Of a stretch of 64,000 nt of DNA, positions 1 to 7,969 are shown one piece after another. The notes below the pieces were generated by a model. It saw nothing but the letters and a program-made list of their open reading frames with translations, was not told the DNA's origin and made no database searches. The position numbers and the translations under genes are program-made. Origin of the DNA: Prado023 sp963700395 (GTDB taxonomy: Bacteria; Actinomycetota; Actinomycetes; S36-B12; CAIYMF01); NCBI GenBank assembly GCA_963700395.1, contig CAVOXI010000002.1, positions 248,001 to 312,000 on the forward strand, read 5' to 3'. Position 1 is the stretch's first letter. Each line of letters starts with the position of its first letter.

Positions 1-1632
1 GGGTCGGGGGCGTTCGACCCCGACATCGCCGCAGCCGTCGCGGACGGACGACTCGCCGAGGCGGACCTGAACCGCTCCGCTGCCCGGGTCGTGGAGCTGG
101 CCCTGCGCTGGCAGGACGTCCGCGACTCGGGTCCTGCGCCAACGCCGGACTTCGACGCCCACCACGCGCTGGCCCGCCGTGCCGCCGCAGCGGGCACGGT
201 CCTGCTGGCCAACGACGGGCTGCTGCCGCTGCCCGCGCAGGGCACGATCGCCGTCATCGGGGCGTTCGCCGTGGACTCGCGCTACCAGGGGGCGGGCAGC
301 TCGAAGGTCAACCCGACCCGCGTCGACGCCCTGCTCGACGCCCTCACGCAGGAGACGGCGGGCCGCGCGGAGATCCGCTACGCCGCGGGGTACGACCCCG
401 TCACCGGCGACACGACACCGGCGCTGATGGCCCAGGCGGCAGCCGTCGCACGCTCAGCCGACGTGGTGGTCCTCATCGTCGGGCTGCCTCCCCGGCTGGA
501 GACCGAGGCCAGGGACCGAGCCGAATGGGGGATGCCCGCGGGGATGGACCAGCTGGCCGAGGTGGTGCTGGCGGCCAATCCGCGCACGGCCGCGGTGCTC
601 GTGAACGGCGGCTCGGTCAACGTCCCCTGGGCCGATCGGTCGGCCGCGCTGGTCGAGGCCTACCTCGGCGGGCAGGCCGGCGGCTCGGCGCTGGCCGACG
701 TGCTCCTCGGGGCCGACGAGCCCGGTGGCCGGCTGGCAGAGAGCATCCCGTTCGACGTCACGCAGCTCCCCTCGGACCGGAACTTCCCGGGCCATCCCCG
801 GCAGGTCGAGTACCGCGAGGCGTTCAACGTGGGCTACCGGTTCCACGACACGCAGGACGTCCCGGCACGGTTCCCCTTCGGGCACGGCCTCGGGTACACG
901 ACGTTCTCCTACGGCGACGTCGAGGTCACCGGGACCGGCACCGAGCTGGTCGTGGCCGTGGATGTGACCAACACCGGGCCCCGCGCCGGGTCGGAGGTCG
1001 TGCAGGTGTACGTCCGTGACGTGGTGTCCACCCTCGCGCGGCCCGAGAAGGAGCTCGCGGGGTTCGCCAAGCTGCACCTGGAGCCCGGGCAGACCACGCG
1101 CTGCGAGGTGCCCCTCGGTCGGCGCTCGTTCACGGTGTGGGACGTGACCGCGCACGACTGGCTCGTCGAGGCCGGCGAGTACGAGGTCCTCGTGGGCGCC
1201 TCCTCGACCGACCTGCGCGACACCGTCACCATCCACGTCGACTCCAGCGACGTCGTCACGCCGGTGCCGGCGCCCGCGGGGCCGCTGGCCACCGGTGCTG
1301 AGTTCGAGGCGCTCCTGGGAGGTCCCATCCCGGTACCGCCGGAGCAGCGCCCATTCACCCGGATCTCGACCGCGGCCGACCTGGACACCAGCCGCGTCGG
1401 GCGACGCCTCGTGTCGGCGATGCGCTGGGGCATGAACCGCCAGTTCGCCAGCGCCAACACCGACAACATGGACGACATGGTCGAGACGGTGCTGGCCAGC
1501 CTGCCGTTGCGCGCCTTCGTGACGATGGCCCCCGGCATGAGCTTCGCCATCCTCGACCGGATCATCGCCGCCCTGAACGCGGACGTGCGTGGGGTCATCC
1601 GGCCGGGCCGACCGGGGACCGTCCCGCGTTGA
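1..1632 (+). CDS. Glycoside hydrolase family 3 (beta-glucosidase-like), C-terminal part
   Basis: The frame is open from base 1, so this is the 3' part of a larger gene; the N-terminal barrel with the Asp nucleophile lies outside the window. What remains starts in the DGRL...LNRSAARVV helix typical of GH3, followed by the second alpha/beta domain (AGTVLLANDGLLPLP, near bases 190-235). Then come the GGQAGGSALADVLLG stretch (about 667-712) and FPFGHGLGYTTF (871-906), which precedes a fibronectin-III-like domain. Family members remove terminal beta-linked sugars from oligosaccharides. No signal peptide can be judged. After about base 1330 there is a tail of roughly 100 residues that I do not recognise as part of the usual family. 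The family call is secure; the substrate is not known. Confidence 0.9.
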   Translation, partial: GSGAFDPDIAAAVADGRLAEADLNRSAARVVELALRWQDVRDSGPAPTPDFDAHHALARRAAAAGTVLLANDGLLPLPAQGTIAVIGAFAVDSRYQGAGSSKVNPTRVDALLDALTQETAGRAEIRYAAGYDPVTGDTTPALMAQAAAVARSADVVVLIVGLPPRLETEARDRAEWGMPAGMDQLAEVVLAANPRTAAVLVNGGSVNVPWADRSAALVEAYLGGQAGGSALADVLLGADEPGGRLAESIPFDVTQLPSDRNFPGHPRQVEYREAFNVGYRFHDTQDVPARFPFGHGLGYTTFSYGDVEVTGTGTELVVAVDVTNTGPRAGSEVVQVYVRDVVSTLARPEKELAGFAKLHLEPGQTTRCEVPLGRRSFTVWDVTAHDWLVEAGEYEVLVGASSTDLRDTVTIHVDSSDVVTPVPAPAGPLATGAEFEALLGGPIPVPPEQRPFTRISTAADLDTSRVGRRLVSAMRWGMNRQFASANTDNMDDMVETVLASLPLRAFVTMAPGMSFAILDRIIAALNADVRGVIRPGRPGTVPR

Positions 1633-1643
1633 CCTCCGAGCCC

Positions 1644-1754
1644 GTGGAGGCAGGGGTGGAGGTGGAGGTGGAGTGGAGGGGGCCGCAGAGGTGGAGGTGG
1701 CAATGGAGTGGGCCTCAGAGGTGGAGGTGGAGGTGGCAACGGAGGACGAGGTGG
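1644..1754 (+). repeat. G-rich GGTGGA tandem repeat between two genes
   Basis: About 110 bases made almost only of GTGGAG/GGTGGAGGTGG units, with two near copies of CAGAGGTGGAGGTGG. It lies between the GH3 stop and the start of the decarboxylase. The plus strand has many closely spaced G runs, so it could fold into G-quadruplex structures. The decarboxylase frame runs through it without stops, but a glutamate/valine-rich N-terminus is not expected in that family, so I treat it as non-coding leader. Confidence 0.6.
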
Positions 1755-1762
1755 AACCGAGG

Positions 1763-3121
1763 ATGCACGCAGGCACGGACGACCCGTTCTGGGGCGACGA
1801 GCGCCCCGCCGTCGATGGCGTCATGCGCTGGGTGGCCGACCGGGTCGCCCGCTCGAGTGACCCGAAGACCACGGCACGCCCCGCGTCCGAGCTGGCGGCG
1901 GCCGCAGGGCGCGCGGTGACGCCAGAGGGGATCGGCTGGGAGTCAGCCCTTGAGGTCTTCGACCGCGTGCTCGTGCCCGCGACGCGCGCCCAGGACGATC
2001 CGCTGAACCTGGCCTACATCCCCGCCGCGCCCACCCGTGCGGCCATCGCGTTCGACCTGGCCACGAGCGCCGCCAACGTGTTCGCCGGCGTGTGGGAGGC
2101 CGGGGCGGGTGCGATCCACGCTGAGAACGAGGCGCTGGGCTGGCTCGTCGGGCTCCTGGGATGGCCCGCGACGGCCGGGGGGACGTTCGTCAGCGGCGGC
2201 ACGATGGGCAACCTGTCGGCCCTGGTGACTGCGCGCGAGACGATGCAGGCCCGCCGGGGCGGGCGCCCCGCGGCCGGCTGGGCACTGGCCTGCACCTCGG
2301 ATGCGCACTCCTCGATCCGCGGCGCTGCCCGGGCGCTGGACGTGGTTGTCGTCGAGGTGCCGCAGAGCGCGCGCGGCCACATGTCCGGGGTGGCGCTTCG
2401 CAACGTCCTGGCAGAGCACCCCAACGTCTTCGCGGTCGTGGCCTCGGCGGGCACCACGAACGCGGGGGTCATCGACGACCTGGCCGATGTCGCGGATGCG
2501 TGCGACGACTTCGACGTGTGGCTGCACGTGGACGGCGCCTACGGTGGCGCCGGCCTCGCCGCGCCGAGCGTCCGGCACCTGTTCGACGGCGTCGAGCGGG
2601 CCAACAGCTTCATCGTCGACCCGCACAAGTGGCTGTTCGCGCCCTACGACTGCTGCGCGCTGCTGTACCGCGAGCCGGAGACGGCACGCGCCGCGCACTC
2701 CCAGAGTGCCTCCTACCTGGACAGCATCGACCGCGAGGCGTGGAACCCCGCCGACCTGGCGACCCACCTGAGCCGTCGGGCCCGGGGGCTGCCGTTCTGG
2801 TTCTCCCTGGCGGTGCACGGCACGGACAGGTACAGCCAGGCGATCGAGCGGACACTGGCGATCGCGCGGGAGGTCGCGGCCGGGATCGAGGCCAGGGATC
2901 ACCTGCGACTTGTCCAGCCACCCGAGCTGTCCGTGCTGCTGTTCCAGCGTCGCGGGTGGGAGCCGGAGCACTACGCGGACTGGTCCCGGCGGGCAGCGCT
3001 CGAGGGGACCATCCTCTGCGTGCCCACGATGTGGCGCGGGGAGACGGTGCTGCGCCTGGCGTTCGTCAACCCGCAGACACGCCCGGACCATGTCCTCGAC
3101 GCCCTGGAGACCCTGCTGTGA
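1763..3121 (+). CDS. Pyridoxal-phosphate-dependent group II amino acid decarboxylase
   Basis: A 452-residue fold-type I PLP enzyme of the group II decarboxylase family (aromatic amino acid, glutamate or aspartate decarboxylase type). Diagnostic stretches are FVSGGTMGNLSAL (cofactor phosphate region, near 2185-2225), HVDGAYGG (about 2527-2550, the Asp that pairs with the pyridine nitrogen) and VDPHKWLFAPYDC (about 2617-2655) with the Lys that forms the Schiff base. ATG 1763 is preferred because the frame upstream is the low-complexity GGTGGA repeat. It would release CO2 from an amino acid to give an amine in the cytoplasm. The substrate cannot be told from sequence alone. The next gene overlaps its stop, so the two are probably co-translated. 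Confidence 0.88.
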   Translation: MHAGTDDPFWGDERPAVDGVMRWVADRVARSSDPKTTARPASELAAAAGRAVTPEGIGWESALEVFDRVLVPATRAQDDPLNLAYIPAAPTRAAIAFDLATSAANVFAGVWEAGAGAIHAENEALGWLVGLLGWPATAGGTFVSGGTMGNLSALVTARETMQARRGGRPAAGWALACTSDAHSSIRGAARALDVVVVEVPQSARGHMSGVALRNVLAEHPNVFAVVASAGTTNAGVIDDLADVADACDDFDVWLHVDGAYGGAGLAAPSVRHLFDGVERANSFIVDPHKWLFAPYDCCALLYREPETARAAHSQSASYLDSIDREAWNPADLATHLSRRARGLPFWFSLAVHGTDRYSQAIERTLAIAREVAAGIEARDHLRLVQPPELSVLLFQRRGWEPEHYADWSRRAALEGTILCVPTMWRGETVLRLAFVNPQTRPDHVLDALETLL

Positions 3122-3543
3122 CCGGCGACCGCGACCGCGACGCCGCCGGTCGTCCGCGCCAGGACCGGCCGCGCGACGCCCTCGGGCGACCCCTGCCCTA
3201 CGGCGCCACCGGCGTCGAGCCCGTCGCGGAGGACCCGCTGCCGCCGGCCGAGACCCTGGACGTGGCCCGGGAGCTGGTCCGGGCCGGGCGACCGTTCTCC
3301 GCCCATGAGGTCCTGGAGGCCCGCTGGAAGGCGGGTCCCGAGCAGGAGCGCGACCTGTGGCAGGGCCTGGCGCAGGTCTGCGTCGGACTCACCCACGAGG
3401 CCCGCGGGAACATGGCGGGCGCGCGGGTGCTCCTCGAACGTGGAGCCGCCCACCTCGAGCAGTACGGGTCCGGGGACGGGCCGAGGTACGGGCTGGACCT
3501 GCCCGCGATCATCGGATGCGCTCGCGGGCGGGGGTCGACGTAG
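3118..3543 (+). CDS. DUF309 family protein
   Basis: A 141-residue protein starting at GTG 3118, which overlaps the decarboxylase stop in a GTGA arrangement, a strong sign of translational coupling. The core ARELVRAGRPFSAHEVLEARW followed by a helical stretch ending GARVLLERGAAHLE matches DUF309, a small helical family with a conserved FxAHExLE motif. The family is structurally known but has no assigned reaction; the His/Glu pair may bind a metal. The first 45 residues are charged and low in conservation. The function of the pair with the decarboxylase is unknown. Confidence 0.8.
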   Translation: MTGDRDRDAAGRPRQDRPRDALGRPLPYGATGVEPVAEDPLPPAETLDVARELVRAGRPFSAHEVLEARWKAGPEQERDLWQGLAQVCVGLTHEARGNMAGARVLLERGAAHLEQYGSGDGPRYGLDLPAIIGCARGRGST

Positions 3544-3606
3544 CCGGGCGGGAGCGGGGTCGACGTAGCCGGGTCGGGGAGCGGGGGTCGAGGTGGCCGG
3601 GTCGAG
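3529..3606 (+). repeat. Three imperfect approximately 26-bp tandem repeats after the DUF309 gene
   Basis: Three back-to-back copies of a unit like GGGGTCGACGTAGCCGGG, the third diverged (GTCGAGGTGGCCGGG). The first copy overlaps the DUF309 stop. No hairpin with a T tract is evident. Probably a local slippage expansion. Confidence 0.55.
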
Positions 3607-3622
3607 GGATCACGGATGACGG

Positions 3623-3805
3623 GTGGATGATCAGGACGTGGACTACGTCGATGACAGGCGCCGCGACACCTACGTCGCGCTGCACGAGTGGCACACCCGG
3701 ACGGGTTCGCCGCTCGACTGGGAGCAGGTCATCTTCCCCGAGGAGATCCTGAAGTGGGCGTCGGCGGACCCCGAGGTCTCGCTCCTGCTCAGGCACCACT
3801 ACTGA
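3623..3805 (+). CDS. Small hypothetical acidic protein (60 aa)
   Basis: An open frame from GTG 3623 (or GTG 3638) encoding a 55-60 residue acidic, aromatic-rich peptide containing ALHEWHTRTGSPLDWEQVIF and ending LLLRHHY. It sits in a short gap between two genes on the same strand and ends 39 bases before the next start, so it could be co-transcribed with it. No family recognised and no membrane segment. The ribosome site is weak, so this is a modest-confidence gene call based on position, strand and non-shadow composition. Confidence 0.4.
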   Translation: MDDQDVDYVDDRRRDTYVALHEWHTRTGSPLDWEQVIFPEEILKWASADPEVSLLLRHHY

Positions 3806-3844
3806 CCCGGGCCCCAGCCACCCACCAGGATCGGAGGAGCACGA

Positions 3845-4474
3845 ATGACCTCGACCGCAACGATGCCCACGCCCAAGCCGGTCGTGACGATCTACGGGAC
3901 CTACGGCGCGGGCTCCACGCAGGTCGGTCACTCGGTCGCACACCACCTCGGCCTCCCCTGCTTCCGGGCGGCATTCAGCTCCGAGGCGCTGGAGGGCGGC
4001 CATGAGGACGTGAGCCAGGAGGAGGCCGCCCACCTCACGAAGATGATCGCGGTCCTTGCGGCCGCCTTCGGCATCAGCGACGCGCCGGACGACGGCTCCG
4101 CGGAGCGTCACAGGCAGGAGCTCATCGAGGAGAACATCCGTCAGGTGCAGGGATGTGCGCACCTGGGCGGGGTGCTGATCGGTCGCCATGGCGCGCTGCT
4201 GCTGGCCGATCGACCGCACACGGTCCACGTCCTTCTGACGGGCGCGGTCCAGGACCGGATCGAGCGCGCTGCGGCCGAGGCGGGCATCAGCCAGGAGCAC
4301 GCCGCCCGGCGCCTGGAGCGCGAGGATCACGTTCGCGCGGACATGTCGATCGCCCTGTTCGACTGGGACCCCCGGATCCACGAGCACTACGACCTCGTCG
4401 TGAACACCAGCCGCATCCCGCTCGACGGGGCGGTCGAGGCGATCCTGGCCGCCGTGCGCGCCGTCACCCCTTGA
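3845..4474 (+). CDS. Cytidylate kinase-like P-loop protein
   Basis: A 209-residue protein of the cytidylate-kinase-like family (PF13189 type). ATG 3845 follows a good GGAGGAG site at about 3834-3840. The N-terminus VVTIYGTYGAGSTQVG aligns with the P-loop of this family but lacks the classic GKS/T ending: the loop reads YGAGSTQVG. Later signature parts are GVLIGRHGALLLADRPHTVH (about 4168-4230), the arginine-rich lid AARRLEREDH (about 4303-4335) and a DYDLVVNTS-like segment (YDLVVNTSRIPLD). Such proteins are predicted nucleoside-phosphate kinases; the true substrate is unproven. It faces the GGDEF-like gene tail to tail, 12 bases away. Confidence 0.8.
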   Translation: MTSTATMPTPKPVVTIYGTYGAGSTQVGHSVAHHLGLPCFRAAFSSEALEGGHEDVSQEEAAHLTKMIAVLAAAFGISDAPDDGSAERHRQELIEENIRQVQGCAHLGGVLIGRHGALLLADRPHTVHVLLTGAVQDRIERAAAEAGISQEHAARRLEREDHVRADMSIALFDWDPRIHEHYDLVVNTSRIPLDGAVEAILAAVRAVTP

Positions 4475-4486
4475 CCCGGGCGGGCC

Positions 4487-5936
4487 TCAGTCGCCCCGGC
4501 GCACCCGCAGCTCATCGGATTCCTTGGTGCTCCATGCCACCCGGGGCCCGTTCACCGCGCGGTCGAGCGTCCGGTGCAGGTGTTCGCCGTCGTGCGCCAC
4601 GGCGAGACCGAGGCTGAGCGAGACGCTGACCCGCTTCGCTCCGACGGCCACCGGCTCGAGCTCAGCCCCAGCGACCGCGTCGGCCCGGATCAGGGCCTCA
4701 TGATGGCCGGTCACCCGGTCGAGGACCACGACGAACGAGTCGGCTCCGTAGCGGGCGACCAGGTCCCCCTGACGGGAACGGATGCGCAGCCGGTGGGCGA
4801 TGGTGGCCAGGACCTCATCCTCGGCTGCACGGCCGAACTCGGCGCCGACCTCCCCCAGCGCGTCGATCACGAGGAACAGGACCGCCGGGGGTGTGGAACC
4901 GTGGACCCAGGGCGGCCCGAGATTGTCATCCTCGAGGGTCTCGAGCAACGCCGTTCGGGTGGTCAGCCCCGTGAGGCCGTCGAAGGCCGGCTCATCGAGC
5001 ATGACGCTGGGCGTCCTGCGGGGTGCGGCACACCACGTCGCGCGGGGCGGCGAAGCCGACAGCGCGCAGGAGGCGGTCATGCAGGTCCTGGTGGGCTCGT
5101 TCGCTGCTCCCGAGCCGGTCACGCTCCCGCCATGCCCGGGTCCTCACCAGGGGCGGGGTCCACTCGACCCGGTCGAGCCCGGCCATCCGGTCGGCGCGGC
5201 CGGGACCCGCGAAGGCACCGGCGAGGCGCTCGAGGTGTGTCACGAGCGTCCGCATCTCCTTGATGCTCGAGGGGCCGCTTCCTGCGTACTTGGAGGCCAG
5301 GGGGGAGCCCCTCCCCCGGAACCTCGACGCCAGCACGACGAGCTGGTCCTGCCACGGGTCGCTGAGGCCCGTGGGATCGGGGATCAGCGCAGGGACCGGA
5401 CCGGGGAAGGCGTCGAAGCGGCGGGTGCGAGCGACAGCCGACATGGGCTGGGCACCGGAGTCGGACTCCTCAGCGGCTGCGCTCATCGCGTCGCTGCACG
5501 TGCACCTGACCTCGTCGCTGCGCCCAGGCGTGGAGCCCCGGTATGCCAGCACGGTCACATCCTCCAGCAGCTGCGGGGTGAAGCGGAGCTCGCGCCATTC
5601 CTGCCACTCCCCGATCGTGAGGCCCCGGACGTCCGACGCCCGCTGGAACAGTTCCTCAACAGCATAGGGACGCAGCCGTCCCCCGACCGGCCCGATGACC
5701 GTTCCGATCAGCGGGCCGAGGACGTGCTGGGGGCATGCCGCACCGCGCGGGGGGCGCCCGCACTCCACCCCCCTGCCCAGGAAGGCCAGGCTCTCAAGGA
5801 CGGCGGAGGCCTTCAGCGCCAGCCACGCTCGGGAGGCCCGAACCAGCGGCGTCGCAGGTTCGACATCGGTTCGTCGTGTCGCGAGGTCCACGACGAGTGT
5901 CACACCTGGCCTGTGCTCGAGCGTCCGGATCGTCAC
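4487..5936 (-). CDS. Degenerate GGDEF-domain protein (frame change near 5010)
   Basis: Two minus-strand frames together form one protein of about 480 residues. The N-terminal 300 residues (5936 to about 5012) begin MTIRTLEHRPGVTLVVDLA and match no family I know. The frame changes near 5010, after which LDEPAFDGLTGLTTRTALLETL opens a GGDEF domain (about 4990-4500). The signature is RYGADSFVVVL where an active diguanylate cyclase has GG(D/E)EF, so catalysis is doubtful. The C-terminal VSVSLSLGLA strand is retained. It may bind cyclic-di-GMP or GTP, or act as a scaffold. The break is most simply a one-base indel, because both halves remain intact. Confidence 0.65.
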
Positions 5937-5971
5937 GAGGTGTCACTACCCGGCCGATTTGGGTCTATGCC

Positions 5972-6445
5972 TCAGGGGGCGGTCGGTCCGTCCGGGGCAG
6001 GCTCCTGACAGGAGGTGCACAGCACCCCCACGACCAGGATCGGGCCGTAGGCGATGAAGAGGTCATGCCCCACGAACCGGCCCACACCTCGCCCGCAGTC
6101 GAAGCATCGGACGGAGCCCCGCTCCCGATGAGGTATCCCCCTGCCGACCCTGAGCCAGTAGCAGCCCTCCCAGCACGCCAGGATCCCTCGGACCGTGTCG
6201 AGCACGAGCGGCCGCGGCGACCTGGCGAAGGCGGCTCCGCTCGCGTGCTCGCACACGCGCGTCCGGTCGGTGTCCACGGAGGAGAGCTGCCCCAGGAGGG
6301 CATCGATGCGCTGCTGCGTGCGATCGTCGAGCCGGCTCCATCCCTTTCGTTCGCGCTCGACGAGCGCGAGGATCCCCACGACCTCCGACTGGGCGGCCCA
6401 CGCCTGGTCGTCGCGCGCGATCCGAGCGGCTTCGTCAACCGTCAT
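5972..6445 (-). CDS. Hypothetical cysteine-rich (zinc-ribbon-like) protein
   Basis: A 157-residue protein read from ATG 6445 (MTVDEAARIARDDQAW). The first 65 residues form helices rich in Arg and Glu. The C-terminal half contains CEH, CWEGCYW, CFDCGRGVG and CTSCQ. The two CxxC pairs in RCFDCGRG and LCTSCQ suggest a zinc knuckle or ribbon. No family recognised. The open frame extends upstream to 6562, but the residues before 6445 are proline/glycine-rich and look non-coding. It may be the downstream partner of the small PAS protein, 150 bases upstream on the same strand. Confidence 0.6.
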   Translation of the reverse strand: MTVDEAARIARDDQAWAAQSEVVGILALVERERKGWSRLDDRTQQRIDALLGQLSSVDTDRTRVCEHASGAAFARSPRPLVLDTVRGILACWEGCYWLRVGRGIPHRERGSVRCFDCGRGVGRFVGHDLFIAYGPILVVGVLCTSCQEPAPDGPTAP

Positions 6446-6596
6446 TGCCCCACCATCCCTGTGCTGCCCCGCACCAGGAAGTGGGCCCGATGACCCGACT
6501 CCCGCCTGCCCGCACCCACCGGGCGGCGATGACCAGTACCCGTCGTGTTGCGATCCATCCATGGGCCAGGTCGTCGGGCGAGCGGCCAGCGTGGAC

Positions 6597-7010
6597 TCAG
6601 GCGCCGAGCTCGTCCTCAGCCGCCAGGTCGATGTGCGTGACCATGGCCCCGGTCTTCCCGACGGGCGCCACCAGCATCACGAACCAGCGCTCATGAGACG
6701 GCGAATGACATGGGTACTCGAGGGAGAAGGTCGGGATCGCCCGGGTGAGTACGCCGCTGATCCCCTCATATGCGCGCCGGGCGAAATCCCCGTCGACGAC
6801 GGCGTCGAGCTCGCAGGAATCGAGGTAGTTCGTGCCCGGGCCGGAATGCGCACCACCCGGGTCGCCGTTCTCATCGGCGAACTGCACCCAGCCGCTGCTG
6901 ACCAGCATGATCGTCCCGTCACCGTCGAGGACTGCGACGTTGGCGTTCAGGGCGTTGATGACGGCCTGGAGCTTCCCCCACGCCACACGATCCTCGGTGT
7001 AGGTCCTCAC
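6597..7010 (-). CDS. Stand-alone PAS-domain protein
   Basis: A 137-residue protein that is essentially one PAS domain. NANVAVLDGDGTIMLVSSGW is the classic opening beta-hairpin, followed by an FADENGDPG segment, a CELDAVVDGDFARRAYEGI helix and closing strands ending GAMVTHIDLA. This layout is common in PAS folds attached to histidine kinases or GGDEF proteins, but here no output domain follows. GTG 7010 is the only reasonable start. It may act by protein-protein contact or be the remnant of a larger sensor. The ligand cannot be predicted. Confidence 0.72.
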   Translation of the reverse strand: MRTYTEDRVAWGKLQAVINALNANVAVLDGDGTIMLVSSGWVQFADENGDPGGAHSGPGTNYLDSCELDAVVDGDFARRAYEGISGVLTRAIPTFSLEYPCHSPSHERWFVMLVAPVGKTGAMVTHIDLAAEDELGA

Positions 7011-7320
7011 GCGCTCACCACCCGGCCTGGGCGGTCATTCCGGACCGCGACGTCCGACCTCTGCTCAGTCGACACAATGAGTGTAGCCCCGGGGCGGCCG
7101 ACCGGCTCAGTATCCCGCCCATGGGCTCGGTGCCAGCCGGGCCGGGTCCGAACGGCTGCCCAGCGCGCCCTGGACGGCCGAGGACCATGCAACCGCAAGG
7201 GCTGCCGAGAAGTACGCCGGGGGGCCGACGATCCGCATCAGGGCAGCACTCACACCTGTCTCTACCCGGGGATGACGGGTTCATACCTCGTGCTCGTGCC
7301 CGATCCAGCGCTCTCGGCTC
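7011..7320. other. Intergenic stretch with no supported gene
   Basis: About 310 bases between the PAS gene start and the hemerythrin stop. Minus-strand frames here translate to Arg/Pro/Gly-rich text without domain features and look like GC-driven shadows. No hairpin terminator or clear promoter was seen. Confidence 0.5.
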
Positions 7321-7890
7321 TCATGCGGTCCGGCGCCCACCGAGGGCCCCGCGCACCCTGTCCACCATTCCCAGTCCCGTCCCCACCCACCCGCGAAGGA
7401 CCTCGCCCGGCGGCGCATCGTCACGGGCAACGGTGGCGGCGAACGGCTCGAGGCGCTCGATCTCCTGCCTGATGCGGACGAGTTCGTCGGCCGGCGCCGC
7501 GAACCGGAGCAGCGCGTACTGCTGGGCCTCCTCGTCGGCGAAGTGCGGGGCGAGGCTGACCTGGACGTCGACGACGACATCCCGGAACCGCGCGTCTGCA
7601 GGGTCCAGCCGCTCGAGTTCCCGGAGCATCACCTCGAGCTGCTCGTGCTCCGCGAGGTCGTGGGCCACGATCTCCTCGCCCTGGATCAGGTAGTCGCGGA
7701 CCTCGGGGTACACGAACCGCTCCTCGACCACCGAGTGCCGCACCATGTGCGCGATCAACCGCTCTGCCACGTCCCGACTGATCGTCTCGTCATCACTGTG
7801 GCGCAGCCGATTGAGCAGCTCCTCAACCTCACGGTGCTCCTGGACGAGCATGTCCAGCACGTCGTGCGGCCGACCGGGCTCTCCGGGCAT
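7321..7890 (-). CDS. Hemerythrin HHE-domain protein
   Basis: A 189-residue helical protein with the hemerythrin-type metal pattern: LVQEHREVEELL (His/Glu, helix 1), HMVRHSVVEERFVYPEV (helix 2), DLAEHEQLEVML (helix 3) and LAPHFADEEAQQYA (helix 4). Such domains bind a di-iron centre and respond to oxygen or nitric oxide. The C-terminal 45 residues, ending VRGALGGRRTA, lie beyond the bundle. ATG 7890 gives the expected short lead before helix 1. It clusters with PAS and GAF sensor genes, consistent with redox or stress sensing. Confidence 0.88.
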   Translation of the reverse strand: MPGEPGRPHDVLDMLVQEHREVEELLNRLRHSDDETISRDVAERLIAHMVRHSVVEERFVYPEVRDYLIQGEEIVAHDLAEHEQLEVMLRELERLDPADARFRDVVVDVQVSLAPHFADEEAQQYALLRFAAPADELVRIRQEIERLEPFAATVARDDAPPGEVLRGWVGTGLGMVDRVRGALGGRRTA

Positions 7891-7969
7891 TCATCCTCCA
7901 TGCGGTGACCACGCCCCTTTCTGGGGCCTGTGGTTCATCTGCCCGGACTGTCCCGTTCGATACCCGCCA

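Noticed and set aside
454..1872. Long minus-strand frame opposite the GH3 gene
   Set aside because: GC-driven shadow: Arg/Gly/His-rich text without domains, antisense to a recognisable enzyme.
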